A stretch of DNA of 60,000 nt from Nymphaea colorata (taxonomy: Eukaryota > Streptophyta > Magnoliopsida > Nymphaeales > Nymphaeaceae), in contig NC_045143.1 of assembly GCF_008831285.2 (NCBI RefSeq), positions 6,273,503-6,333,502 of the forward strand, in the 5' to 3' direction. Each line of letters starts with the position of its first letter. Position 1 is the stretch's first letter. Position numbers and translations under genes: made by a program. Shown piece by piece: positions 43,810-55,473 of the stretch. The notes under the pieces were generated by a model that saw only the letters and a list, made by a program, of their open reading frames with translations, did no database searches and had not been told where the DNA came from.

Positions 43810-44392
43810 TGATAGTTTCTCGGCGAAAAACAAAAAGAACAAAATGAATCGTGTTTTCGCAATCGATCTTTTTCTTCTTGATGCAAATGTCGATCGATTG
43901 TGCTCCATCCAGTTAAGATCCAAATTTTTCTGTTTGATTTTTTCCTTAAACATGAGTGGTGGATATGGAAGGCGGATGAGATGGATCCAGAAGGAAAATG
44001 ATAGCACCAAGCTTGGAATGTTGGGGAGTGTGGGTCTGCTAAGGCTGGAGCCTTCATAAAGAAGTGTGTGGATTAATTAACTAGTGTTTGGATTGGGGTG
44101 AGCTGCTTTGGAAGGACTGGGTGATCATGGTTCATGATAATGAAGAGAGGAGAGGAGCATGTGGGTGGTTAGCCTGATGCAATAATGTGATGAGGACAAT
44201 GGAGGAGTGAGTGGATATCTACAGTGCAATGGCGCCGGACCCACCCCCTCTCACCTTCTACATCATGCTATTGCTTGTGAACCACAACTGGGTTCAACTG
44301 CCCAGCCATCATCTACTAATTGTGGTGCTTAATGTAAATCCACCCACTATCTCTCTCTCTCTCTCTCTTTATATATATATATATATATATAT

Positions 44393-44451
44393 AGGACCAC
44401 TCAATCGATTATGATGGACAGTTAAGAGAAAAACAATAAGAAAAAAGTATG

Positions 44452-44482
<31 letters not shown>

Positions 44483-44536
44483 GACCACTCAATATATTAT
44501 GATGGACAGTTAAGAGAAAAACAATAAGAAAAAAGT
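44393..44536. repeat. 86-bp microsatellite-linked tandem duplication
   Basis: AGGACCACTCAAT, followed by TTATGATGGACAGTTAAGAG and AACAATAAGAAAAAAGT, occurs at 44393 and again at 44479. A (TA)n tract sits at the junction and another at the left border (44370-44392). It has the same architecture as the duplication at 42854-43079. Confidence 0.92.
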
Positions 44537-44651
44537 GATGGATATTTTCATAATCTATTATTGATTCACATCTTTTTTTTTGTCACTCATCCATTTGCAG
44601 CAGATGGATGACCTAGATGGCTGGGTGATTTTGGGTAATTGTGGTTACTAT

Positions 44652-44653
<2 letters not shown>

Positions 44654-44726
<73 letters not shown>
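44654..44726. repeat. (CT)n(TA)n compound microsatellite
   Basis: About 12 CT units pass directly into about 24 TA units. Similar compound tracts recur nearby (44349-44392; 42901-42966). Confidence 0.95.
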
Positions 44727-44729
<3 letters not shown>

Positions 44730-46046
44730 AAATACTATGAAACTAGTAGTGTAACTATTTGAAGTTAATATTCAGTATCATTATTTCATGTTATTCTAGG
44801 GTTTCATTGTTTGTTTGATGTTTTCAGGTTTAGTATCTTAAGCCAAGAAATCTGAGGCCTAGCTAGATATGTTTTGTATTCTTTGAGCTCGAAACTATAT
44901 CCACTTCTCAATGATGCATTTAAATCCAAATTTTAGTGTATTTAAATTATCTGAATCCGACCCGTTTACATCCCTATCTCGGAAAAATAAACAGTTCCTT
45001 TGAGAAGATTAAAAAAAAAAAGCACTACCACTCTATCAAATGTTTTCAAAAATGGAAAAAAAAAAAATCAATCTCTTGCTTATATAAAACTAAGCATGTT
45101 CAAGATATTGAGTACCTTCTTTCTTTAGCCAAGTCAAAAACAGAAACCCCATGTTACCAACCACATCAACATTGGCACATTGGCAGGCCTGCAGTTGGTA
45201 AGAAAAATTGTAGAGCTTCCCTCTGTTGGCAGAAGTTTCTTCCAAGTCCAACCATGGTTAAGTTGCAGGCTGGTTATGAGAAACCATGGTTACTTTCGCC
45301 AAGAAGGAAGAGTGGGAGGGCCTTGTGGCCTTTGGGCAGCCATTGCTGGCTTTCCCAGTAAAAGAAAGAGCTCCTGAACTAATCTCTGACAGTGGTTGAG
45401 CAAAGGGACATGCCTTGCTTGGGAAGGATGACAAAGATGACCCAATATATATGCAGAAGCACCTGTTCTTTCATGGAGTTTCATATTTTATGTGTTTCTT
45501 AGTGCAGGTGGGTCCCCTTGGGAATGTGTTGGTGGGTCCCCTTCCCCACAGCAAAGCTTGTTACAGAGGGAAAAATGAAAAGAAAATGGGGTCATGAAGA
45601 TGCCTTGGTGACCTCAACCATGAAAAGAAGAGGAGCCATCATGTCAGCTTCACAAAATTCCAATCCCAAGCGAATTCCATGGTGTGTGAGTTGCGAGTGT
45701 GGTGGTTCGTGGGTTGTCGACTTGTGCTGATTCTTCTCCCACTTGCGTGTGTTTCAATCCCCGAGTCAAAATGCTTCTTCCAATTTCCATTTCTTTTAAA
45801 ACGCAACTCTCTCTCTCTCTAGATCCTTAGTGAGCTAAGTCTGACTTCTCTCTACATTTTTTTGAATTTCTTTTTGTTGAACCTTCTTTGTTAATCATTC
45901 TTGGAGTGAAAAGACAAAGATGGTAGAAGTTGGAATCTAATTTTTGTGTACATATATATGTGTTTGTGATACTTTGATCTGTTGTTTCAAGTATATATAC
46001 ATGCAAATTATTATGATGTTCGGGTTTGTATACATTTTATGTTCGT

Positions 46047-46529
46047 CATAGTTGGCAAACCCGTAACTCGGATTTAGATTGATTGAAGACTGGTGACCAG
46101 AGAGTTAACTCGGTAACTTGGTTGTGTTAAGTCAGAGATTTTATAGTTGGCAAACCCATAACTCGGATTTAGATTGATTGAAGACTGGTTATCAGAGAGT
46201 TAACTCGATAACTTGGCTATGTTAAGTCAGATTTTACAGCGCATTTTTTGTTATAAATAGACTAAGAAGGTAAATTTTTCCAAACTTCATGTTTCAATTT
46301 TTCATCAACTAAAACTGAACAACATGTAATATGAATATCTATATATACTTAGCAAAGTTTGCAATACAGGGTTAAAAAAAACCTTATTATTCAATAATGC
46401 ACAAAAAAAACATATAAGTAACTGAAGATCCAAATTGACTCTAGGAACCCCGACTCATGACTTAGTAGATAGACGATCATAGTTGATTCGAGGGACTCAT
46501 GAGTCAGATCGACGAGTTTGCCAACTATG
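46047..46529. mobile_element. MITE, CATAGTTGGCAAAC family, copy 2, with duplicated left arm
   Basis: Both ends read CATAGTTGGCAAAC inward (14 of 14), enclosing 483 bp. The left arm is tandemly repeated at a 95-bp offset (46051 and 46146), each copy containing GTAACTCGG- or ATAACTCGG-type sequence and TTAGATTGATTGAAGACTGG. No matching target duplication was found at the outer borders. Confidence 0.6.
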
Positions 46530-47715
46530 CCTTCAACGTTGTTTTGGAGATCATTCTTGGCCGAATTTGTCAAAAACCCATTTTTTTCAACAGGTGTACA
46601 AAAAATATCATTTTGATCTTGTGGCCCAAGCTCATAAACCATGTTTTAGAAACTTGTTAACAGATCAAGTTTTCACAAAGCCACATTTTTTGACTAAATA
46701 CAATCTTAATTTTTTTACCACATGTTTTCATTGCTCACAGAAAATACGTAGGCTTCAGATTATATGCTAAGTTAGGACAAATAAAGAACATGCATCATCA
46801 TATGGAGTATAAATAATTTAGAACCCCTCTTTCTCTCTCTCATACGTGCACACACACACACACGTATATATATATTGGATAACCGCTTTTGACCGTGTTG
46901 AGAAGAGAGAAGATATCGCGGAACTTCATTGGTTACATATCAGGTGACAAGCAGTCGTCATTCCTTTACTCTCCAAAACAGAGACCATGTGGGTAGGTAT
47001 AACCGTGGTTGCTCTGCGAGAAAACGAAGGGAATTCACCAACTTTGTTTTCGATGCAGGAGAAACCACCAACCATTTTTATTTGGTTCAAAATAAGATCA
47101 ACATGTGCAAAAGAATAAAGAATGGTAAAGAAAAGAAAAACATACGCACACACAAGAATCAGGATCGACCACGGCTAAGGAGGATTCCATTGTTTCAACA
47201 GCATGATTGTAGTCGTTTAAATGAATAAACTCTCTTATAACTAGAAATTCACATCTTTGATCTTTCTTAATATCAGGAATGCTGGTATACGAAGTTCTCT
47301 CGCCCTGTTGACTGCAGAAAAATGCAGAACTGGAAACAGGAATCTCCATTTAAAAGAAAAGAGGGAGTTACGACTTGTAGAACAACAACAAAGATGACTG
47401 GAAGTAACAGTGAAGAAGGAGAAGAAGATGATCATGGTGGTCATATTTCCTTTTCAGCCAAAAAAAAAATATAACCGTTGATTGATTTCTCATTTCACAT
47501 ACCAACCGCTAACAATATATATGTTCATTGGTAGAAGTGTTAAAGAAGGAAAAGACTCTCATTTAATCCTGTAACAGCACACCAGAACGTCTCAAAAGAA
47601 GCCCAAAAAGAAAATTGAAACTCTAAAGTAGAAAAACCCCAAAAAGCAACCGAGAAAACCTAGCACCTTCATGTCACCAACTTCAAAGTTTTGGACGGTG
47701 GGAGAGAGAGAAGGT

Positions 47716-48438
47716 TCATTGATAGCTAGAACCAGGCGTGTACATGGCCAAGTCCGGCCAATTGCTGCCTACCCAACAATTGGAATCCCCTAATAGTCCG
47801 TCCACGTTGCCGCCGGAAAACTCGACTCCGGCACTCGCCGTCACCCTCTCTGAGTACTCTGGCATCCCCCATCCGTTTTCCGGCCCCTTCAATCCCTCCT
47901 GCACCCTCCCCACTCTGGCAGAGCTTAGCGGCTCGTAGAGCGTCCCGAAGTGCCCGTTTGACGCCAACAACGAGCTGAAAGTCCCCGTCATATCCAGCAA
48001 CCGATGGTCCTGATCCGTCGCCGGACCAAAAACCCCGGCGACAAGGCTTTCGGCTGGAAGGTCGGGCTCCTGCTTCAGGAACGACGAGGAGGAGGAGGAG
48101 CACGGCGACGTGGTGGCAGGGGTGGCGATGGCAGTGGCAGCAGCAGCAGAACCTGAAGAATTCGAGTTGGAGGCGTTCTTCGATTTCGAGCCCGAGGACG
48201 ACTTCTTCGAGTTTTTCCGACTGCCGCCTCCTACCGGAATATTACGTAAGGCCCCGCCTTTAGTCCAGTATCTCCGGCAATTCTTGCAGAAGTGGCGGGG
48301 CTGAGAAAGATTATAGTTGTTGTAGTAGCAGAACTTGGTGTTGGTGGAGTCGCAGCGTGGGCACTTGATGTGTTGCTCCAGCTCCGGGAATTGGGGCTTC
48401 GTGGTGCGTCTGTCGGGGATCAATCCTGGGTCTTGCAT
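47716..48438 (-). CDS. Dof zinc-finger transcription factor
   Basis: Plant-specific transcription factor that binds AAAG core sites in nuclear promoters. The single open exon gives 240 residues. The Dof finger spans about residues 24-78 with the metal-binding cysteines C26, C29, C51 and C54 (CPRC and CKNC), the signature [16 protein letters not shown] and the basic [18 protein letters not shown]. It is followed by a Lys/Ser-rich stretch ([18 protein letters not shown]) that may act in nuclear import, an alanine/serine low-complexity run, and a C-terminal tail ending [15 protein letters not shown]. The MQDP start and GALRN finger resemble the Arabidopsis DOF3.1-like group; exact orthology is not claimed. 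CTATCAG just before AGGATG could be a splice acceptor, so an upstream leader or coding exon is possible. All finger residues are intact. Confidence 0.93.
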   Translation of the reverse strand: MQDPGLIPDRRTTKPQFPELEQHIKCPRCDSTNTKFCYYNNYNLSQPRHFCKNCRRYWTKGGALRNIPVGGGSRKNSKKSSSGSKSKNASNSNSSGSAAAATAIATPATTSPCSSSSSSFLKQEPDLPAESLVAGVFGPATDQDHRLLDMTGTFSSLLASNGHFGTLYEPLSSARVGRVQEGLKGPENGWGMPEYSERVTASAGVEFSGGNVDGLLGDSNCWVGSNWPDLAMYTPGSSYQ

Positions 48439-50082
48439 CCTCTGATAGACTGGTTTCAGGATATTATGGGATATTTCAGTTCTTGGAGAGGTAGGATTTC
48501 ATGGAACAATTGGGTTTTGGAGAAAGATTCAATCTTTAGCGGTAGTTTTGTTGATGTTATTCTAGGAAAACTGGGCAGAAAAGATCAGACAGTGGGGGAT
48601 TTTGTGGCAAAACAGAGGAAAATATAAAGTTTTTGATGATCTGAACTGCAGTGTCGGTTGGGTTCTGGAAATGGGAGAGAAGTTATATCATGAGTTTTCC
48701 TTTTTATAAAATGGACAAGAAGGACAGTGCCAAATGATGGGAAGAGACTCGAGAAATAGATGGTGATAGTTTTTTGATGATTTGGAGTTTGTTGATTGGA
48801 AGAAGGAGAAGTGCAGAAGGCAGAAAACGAGGAAGTTGGCAGCTCAAGAGTTGGTCTAATAGATGAGCGGTGAAAGATGGACAGAGATTTCTATCGTCCA
48901 ATTTAAGCCATGCGTGAGAAACCCAGCAGGCTCGATTTCTTCTAAAAACAAGAATCAGATGGTTTTATACGTCTGAGTGAGAAAAAACTGAAAAATGGCA
49001 GAAAATATATGTACACTACAAAACAGTAAACCAATCTCCTAAACCAAAGATAAGAATCAGATCACAAACTCCAGTCTTCCATGCACAAGGCAGGAAGAGT
49101 TATATCGAGAATTTGGTTTCGCGCTGAACCATGAGAGATGATGAAGATGACCTCAAACTCTTGACTTTCAGTTCTTCAACTGAACAGCATGAAAAAGGCT
49201 TCCTCACAAGCCTACCGTGGAACACACCGACCTGTTACAGAAACTCGGAAATGGAGATCTCATGGCGAAAGAGAGCCATCCCGATAATTTCAGATTGCCG
49301 TCCCTTTCCAGGATCTTGGCTCAATGAGTTTTCAAGGAGAGGAGAACAGAGGAGGGGAAAGAGTGAGAGAAAGAGAGAGCAGTGGGCTAGGGGAATGAAA
49401 GGTGAAAATTCTGCTGTGGGCTTTTAAAGAATGAGTGATCGCAAGATCTGCCCCTCTGATTTCTTCTAATTCCTCAACTCCATTTCTCACAGGAATTTGC
49501 ATCCATCATCTCTACCAACTTCAAACTGCAATTATTTACATTCATGATAATTCATTACTGTAAAATTACTATCAGCTTATTTAAGGTGCAGAGTTACTAC
49601 AACACTAAATAACCGCCCTCCTTTCTCTTTAATATGAAGATCACAGTCTTGTCTTCGATTATTTTCACATAGCCACCTGCATTCTCAATTGGAAGCTCTT
49701 CTTCTTCCTTTTTCAGAAGCATGACCATACATTGCAGCAAGCTGTGTGTTCAATCCTGTAACATCCACTTACAGGAAGATTACTGTTCAATTTTTGGCCC
49801 TAAACCATAATTTCTCCATAGCTGGCCCTACTATAAGCCTTTGATGTCTGAATCCCTGCACAAAACCATATATAATCGGTATGAATATGAGAGGCAGAGA
49901 AGGATACATTTAAAATTTTCCTTCTGTCTTTATTTTCCCTGTTTTCTTGGTCAAGGCTATGATGAACCATCCATTGCATTCACAGTGGTGCTATAATATG
50001 AACAGTTGGCCCTTTAATTTCATGGCAACACCATAATGAGTCATTCATCAATTATTCTCAGCAACATAATTGAGCTGTGACC
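48439..50082. other. Upstream region of the Dof gene, no further gene
   Basis: This is the 5' flank of the minus-strand Dof gene. It contains GA-rich stretches (around 49340-49380) that read as CT-rich leader sequence on the coding strand. Short frames, for example 49131-49427, have no family motif. No second gene or transposon end was recognised before 50083. Confidence 0.5.
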
Positions 50083-50238
50083 CAGTGTTCTCAATATTGG
50101 TCTCGTATCGGTCGATACCCGAGTGTATCAGCTACAGATGTCGAGGATGCCGGCCGATACGGCTCTTAAAATATTAGTCATTTTAATTTACTTAACTATT
50201 TATGGGTAACAATATGGAAGCCAAGATTGAAAACACTG
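50083..50238. mobile_element. Small hAT-like MITE related to the nested hAT element
   Basis: The left end CAGTGTTCTCAATATTGG and the reverse-complemented right end CAGTGTTTTCAATCTTGG match at 16 of 18, enclosing 156 bp. Next to the left end is CGTATCGGTCGATACC, the same GTATCG/CGATAC theme as in the nested hAT element, whose terminus CAATGTTATC matches this one at 8 of 10. No clear 8-bp duplication remains (CTGTGACC versus TGCAAAAC). Confidence 0.65.
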
Positions 50239-50296
50239 TGCAAAACTTTGTGTGAGTTTGAAAGAAGACTGAAAATTGGAACAAAAAAAATACTAA

Positions 50297-50538
50297 GGGA
50301 GTGTTTGCATGACAGCCTGGGAGAAACTTAGTTTTGTGAAAATCAGGTTCTACTGCTAAAAAGCCAGTTTTGTAAACTTAGTTTGGATAACAAGTGAAAA
50401 AGTTGGTTTAGAGACAAACATTCTTGAAAACCAAAACTCAGTTTTAATATCATCCAAACATTCTTGAAATGATGTTTTGGGGAAAAATTGGGTTTTGTCT
50501 CTTAAAACCTGGTTTTAGTTTGTCATCCAAACACTCTC
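50297..50538. mobile_element. Tourist/PIF-Harbinger-like MITE
   Basis: The left end GGGAGTGTTTGCATGACA and the reverse-complemented right end GAGAGTGTTTGGATGACA match at 16 of 18, flanked on both sides by TAA (50294-50296 and 50539-50541). The 242-bp length, the TAA duplication and the GTGTTTG terminus fit the Tourist class well. There is no coding sequence. Confidence 0.85.
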
Positions 50539-50785
50539 TAAAAGAATAAAGAATGAAGAGAAAAAGAAAATGAGGCCCTTCTATGACTGTTGCAAAGCAT
50601 AGGAAGGCAAAGTGAGGAGGCCTCATTCATTGCTTATGTTTCTTGATTTTCCTTGGGTCAAACTTCCTGCCAATCAATGCCATCATGCTTTATTATCATT
50701 ATTAGCAATCTTGAATGTTCCCTCTGTTTTTGAAGCTTTCCTATTGTTTCAATTGGTTACTAAATGCGGACCTGGTACTCTATTC

Positions 50786-50905
50786 TGTTGAAATGAGGGA
50801 GAAGGGTGGAAGCTTCGGCTCTCTTATCGGTCTACTATACTACAATGTTGAAATGAGAGAGAAGGGTGGACGCTTCGGCTTTCTTGTTGGTTTACTATAC
50901 TACAA
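50786..50905 (+). repeat. 60-bp tandem duplication
   Basis: Two copies of a 60-bp unit start TGTTGAAATGAG and contain GAGAAGGGTGGA, GCTTCGGCT and TACTATACTACAA. The period is a multiple of three, so a short frame repeats 20 residues, but no other coding evidence exists. Confidence 0.9.
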
Positions 50906-51639
50906 AAGACTTGTCCTGCTCACCTGATGCTATTTCAATCTGTATCCAGAAAATTAAAAAATGTTGGGGCACCAAATTATTTTAACAAAGTATCGTCCCG
51001 TTCTCTGCAATTTTAGGCGTTTTGAGTCCGTAACATGACAAAACGAAGCGCAAGTGGTGGCATCTGTTATAAGAGAAAATCACGACCCCGGAACGAATTA
51101 TTCAAGTCATTCACCTGAAATGCCACGCGATGATGTATATTTTACATGTGTGCCATCATCTGAGGTTCTCCGATTTCCAAAGGTTTTCTGTGAGGGTAGT
51201 TTGGTAACTTAGGGAGGAGCAAAGGAGGATACGATCAGCCTGCGTGAAAACGAAGCGATCATGTCAGGAGCAATCTCAACCGTCCGTTGGCCAACGGCTC
51301 CTTCTGGACCGTCCGGTTGAGGAGGCACCTGCCCTATCCCGAATCTTAACGTCGTGCTGCCGCCGGAAGAGGACGGGTAGTTCCCAGATGTACACGTGGA
51401 GGCACACGATTGGCGGACCGGACTGCCCGGACTCATCAGAAATCGCGGAAAAGATGGAGGGAGGACTGTGCACGGGACGCCCGTTATGCTGCCCCGGTCA
51501 GCTCCAGTCAAGGACGATTAGGACCCACAAATTTTTATTCCCAGGTTACCCTCCGTCTTTCCTTTTCCTGCAAAATTTTCTCGAGGACATAAAATCCCAA
51601 AGGGAACACGTTGGATGAAGAGAAAAATGTCATACCAAA

Positions 51640-51877
51640 CGATAAATGAGTCCAGTTCGATTAAACTTGACTCGACTCCCAAACCGGTACTTTATATAAT
51701 ATTATCAAAACCGGTTTTACAAATTACTCATTTAATGGCTAAACGAGTCGAGTTCGAGCTCAATTTTGTGTAGTCTAGCCGAGTTCGAACTTGCTATAAG
51801 GAGTACAACTTGAGTTCGAGCCGAGTTAGAGCTCGAGCTGGCCAAGCTCAGGCTTGTCTCGGCTCGTGTGCAGCCCT
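51640..51877. mobile_element. hAT-like MITE remnant, GGGCTGCACA family, copy 2
   Basis: The right end reads GGCTCGTGTGCAGCCCT, that is AGGGCTGCACACGAGCC inward, and the interior is a run of GAGTTCGAGC and GAGCTCG words. The left terminus is not identifiable, so the start is approximate. Confidence 0.4.
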
Positions 51878-52364
51878 AATCAGCGGTCTATGTTCTTGAG
51901 AGTGTTGACACAATAGCTTAATGTAGGGGCTAGTAAGCGGCCAATTGTCATTTCAAGTGTCAAGGACATCAACTTTTTAGAGACAAATGATATATAAGTT
52001 GACGAGTAGTGGGGGTCACACCTCCAAACACCAAAAATAAACCGTGTATTTTATAAGAACTAAAAAGTTGGGTGAGAGTTTAGTGCTGGCTCACTCGAAA
52101 AGAATGAGCAGTCCACAATGACACAGACAAAATTTTTTTTGCAGACCATTTAAAATTCAATGACATAATGACATCAATATATGAATAAGTAAATTACTTA
52201 TAAGAAAATAACCATGGAGCATTAGACACGTAACTTGCATGGGTTTCACAAATTACCCATTCAAACCTACATGTGCCTCTGCTATTGGCGGTCCACAGCC
52301 TTGCCCGGTTGGGCTCACTCAGATGGACATGATGGTTCGACTTTCTTGCGATCAAGCTGGCTTG

Positions 52365-52428
52365 AGACAATGGACTTATCGAGTCAGGTGGTTTAGAGAC
52401 AATGGACTTATCGAGTCAGGTGGTTTAG
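52365..52428. repeat. 32-bp perfect tandem duplication
   Basis: Two identical copies of a unit beginning AGACAATGGACTTATCGAGT and ending CAGGTGGTTTAG. It is recent and non-coding. Confidence 0.95.
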
Positions 52429-55400
52429 AGTTGGTCCGTAGGTGGGCTTGTCATGCATGTTAGGTCGATATGGTGAACTTGATATTTGAAGGAGAAGGTG
52501 ATAGATGGATGAGTCGCGGTGCGCTAGCTAAGGGGTCTATGGAGTTGGAATCGTCAATTTGGCCTAGGGTTTTCTAGGGTTCGAGCCAACCCCTTCTTGA
52601 ATTCTCATAAATTGTGCACATAAAGTTGGTTGATGTGACTTCATTATTGAAATAAAGGAAATATGCTTTACTGATTAGCATTTATATAAGTCTTATTGTG
52701 CCCATAAAGCTGTGGATTCGTTGAATATTGATGTGCTGATCACTATATATTAAATAGTGATTTTGGCTTTTCAAAATAACCCAACTATCTAACAAGGGCT
52801 GTTTGATCCAACATAATTGGATGGTTAAAAAAAAAATATAATTAGTATTTTAGTCATCTAGCAATAATTCACATTCTTTTCTCATTGTTTTTCTTTCAAA
52901 CATCAATTTACTTTACATGAATGACTCAAATTAGTTGGTTGGAGTTAAAGTCATCATTCGGTGTATATATATATAAACTGAATTGTGACTCTAGTATTTT
53001 AGAATCACCAAGCCGTCTAATTAGAGTCGTTCAATCCATTGTGATAAGAGGTGAAGAGAAAAACAAGGAAAAAGAGATAATGAACATTTTTGTCATCTAG
53101 TATTAGTTTTTACCTTTTTATTCATGTTTTTTTCTCTACCATCTATCTGCATCAGATATGGTTAAGTGAATAACTAGAATCACTATATATATATATATAT
53201 ATAAACTACAATAACTTTTTAGATGTGATCTATACTGTTTTTTTAACAAAACAAAACTTTTAATACAAATTGTCTGAAAGTGAAATGAAGAAAGTTTGAC
53301 AGCACAAAAACTAATGACTCACAATGCTGCAATAAAATTAGTAGATGTGATCTGCATTAGCTTAACAAAATTAAACTTTTGTTGTGAACTCTCTGAAAGT
53401 GAAAGGAGAAAATTCTAAATCGCTTAGAACTGATGACTCACCATGCTTCAAAAATTAATTTGTCAAAAAATCGTGATTTTAGTCTTAAACGACGTGATTC
53501 AGAAAGCGAGTTGTAGCAGGAAAACTATATTGAATCTGTCGATATCATTAAATCAAGCGAAATGATCGTTCCTCAACTCAAACCTCCTGACAACACACAA
53601 AAAATTTGGAGACCACCACTAAGTCATAATCGAATAAATTAAGTTTAAACAAATCTATACAAAATTGGATCTTGACTACTCGATTAATCTTTTCTGAAAT
53701 ATACATATATTATGCATTAAAGTATTTTTTGCAATCGAACCTTATAAATATGATCTTAAGAGTAATGTAGTGAGAAACATATATTAAATTAGTCATATTT
53801 TTTACTCATGATGTTTTTTAATAATCAGAAAATAAATAGCTATTATAAAATCAAAACTTTGATAATAGAAAAGTAAAATTTTTTACAAAAACATCTTGAA
53901 CTGAAATATGATTTTTATTAAACTAGTGTTTATAAGGTTTACGTTTTGTTTAAAACAGTTTTTAATACAAATTTAATATGTCTAGCTTTTATCCTTTTTC
54001 ATCTATTTTTATATTATGTTAAATTTAATTGATAACCAAAGGAACCTAATCTCAAGCCTCATGTTTAGACAGCCCATGGTTCAAGAGCCTGGAAGTCATT
54101 GGAAAGGTGCAAATCGGTCATTTGAAAAAGACAGGTACATTTCCGTCCAGTTCTGTTGACCGAGGCTAGGGGAGTAGAGAGGAATGAAGGGCAGGGCAGG
54201 GCTGCCCGTAGTTCGAAGATTCGTGAAGTGTTTTTGGTTGTGCTCATGCCGACAATTTGACAAAGCCCTCAAATTTCGGGTACTTCTAGTCCTTCATTTC
54301 TTGTTTGATTGTTTCTTTTCTTTCTTTTCCTTTTTGTTTTTCACGGCACCAAAAATCTTGAAATTATAAATGACCAAAAAGCCCTTTGACCCTCAAAATG
54401 CTGATCCCTCGATTTAACCGGGCCGGATCCATGGATCTGAAGTTCAACCCCCTTCCCGTAGACATCCTTGTTTTGTTTAAAGTTCCATTGTCACAAATGG
54501 ATATTGTACGGTGATGAATTTCTTAAGTATAATACGACAAAGTTGTATATCTTAAAAATATCTCGAGAAAATCAGAAAAATCTCGGTGAATTTTTAAAAA
54601 ATTTAAAAACATTTAACAAATCCTGAAAATTATAAAAAAGTAAAAATCAATCAAACTACGATAAAAACGTGAAAAAACGTGTATTATACCTTTATTATAC
54701 CAATTTTTTATTTTTTGGCATAAAAAAACATAAAAAAACGTTTTTCACGTCTTATACGGTTAATTTGTTTTTCACGTTTTATATGTGTTTTTTTCATATA
54801 AAACGCGTTTTTTGTGGCATCACTTTAAACATTGGATCTTATGCAGTGTGAATTTTGAATCGGCCTTAGATACAAGATCCAAGGCAATCAAACACCACCC
54901 GAATCCGGATTTCCCCATGTCACAAACTTTAAAAAAGAAAAGCTGGTATAGTATAAAAACCATGGTAATTGGTTTAGGAATGTATTATGTTCAAGAACTT
55001 GGATCAACGATGGCCATAGAGAACCAACTTGAAGATTGAGTTTTTATGCTTCCCTCACTACCCATTCTTCATGCAAAGGCTGTGAGGATTCATTTCTTAG
55101 TAAAATTCTGGTTGGCTTTGAAAAACCATACCAACTCTGACTGAGCCCAGTTGGCGGCCTTACCCCAAGTGAATCGAGTCAAGAACGGGTCAAGTCACGC
55201 TGAACATGACTTTACTTTGTGATCAGCTTGTACTGGTGAAGATGCTAGACTGGGGCCGGGTCTAGACCGCACACCAACTCTTACAAGACTTGATCAGGTA
55301 GACCCAGTCAAGCTATCACTGACTTGGGGTATGTAAGTAGGTCAACAACTCCCCAATTCCGTTTCATATTTGGTTGAATCATACATGGCCTGAGTTGATC

Positions 55401-55473
55401 AAAATCTAGAGTGACATACTGAATTTCTTTCGAAAAATTACGAGAAATTTAAGAATAGAAGAAAATCACAGGA

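Larger units (their letters stand above)
37700..47715. other. 10-kb intergenic region, no gene recognised
   Basis: Open frames here are short and show no family motif; several are translations of CT/TA repeats. The region holds (TA)n at about 39296-39319, (CT)n and (TA)n at about 39823-39890, and MITE-like elements at 40843-41016, 43639-43809 and 46047-46529. Microsatellite-linked duplications lie at 42854-43079 and 44393-44536. Fragments of the GGCGGAGCCAG family lie near 40.2 and 42.05 kb. A GC-rich island with a NotI-type octamer (GCGGCCGC) is near 38450. Confidence 0.6.
50910..55473. other. Intergenic DNA with degenerate repeats, no gene recognised
   Basis: It holds a GC-richer patch (51240-51500) with open frames on both strands but no motif, a hAT-like MITE remnant (51640-51877) and a 32-bp tandem duplication (52365-52428). 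(TA)n tracts lie near 52962-52975 and 53184-53203. An AT-rich stretch (54540-54835) has repeated AAACGTG/CACGTTT words and a right border CTTTAAACATTG that resembles the hAT terminus CAATGTT. No conserved protein was seen. Confidence 0.55.

Noticed and set aside
49131-49427. 98-aa frame upstream of the Dof gene
   Set aside because: No motif, ends in GA-rich low-complexity sequence, and lies in the 5' flank of the opposite-strand gene.
51209-51618. Overlapping open frames of 100 aa (-) and 124 aa (+)
   Set aside because: The patch is GC-richer than its surroundings, which lengthens frames on both strands. Neither product has a recognisable motif.
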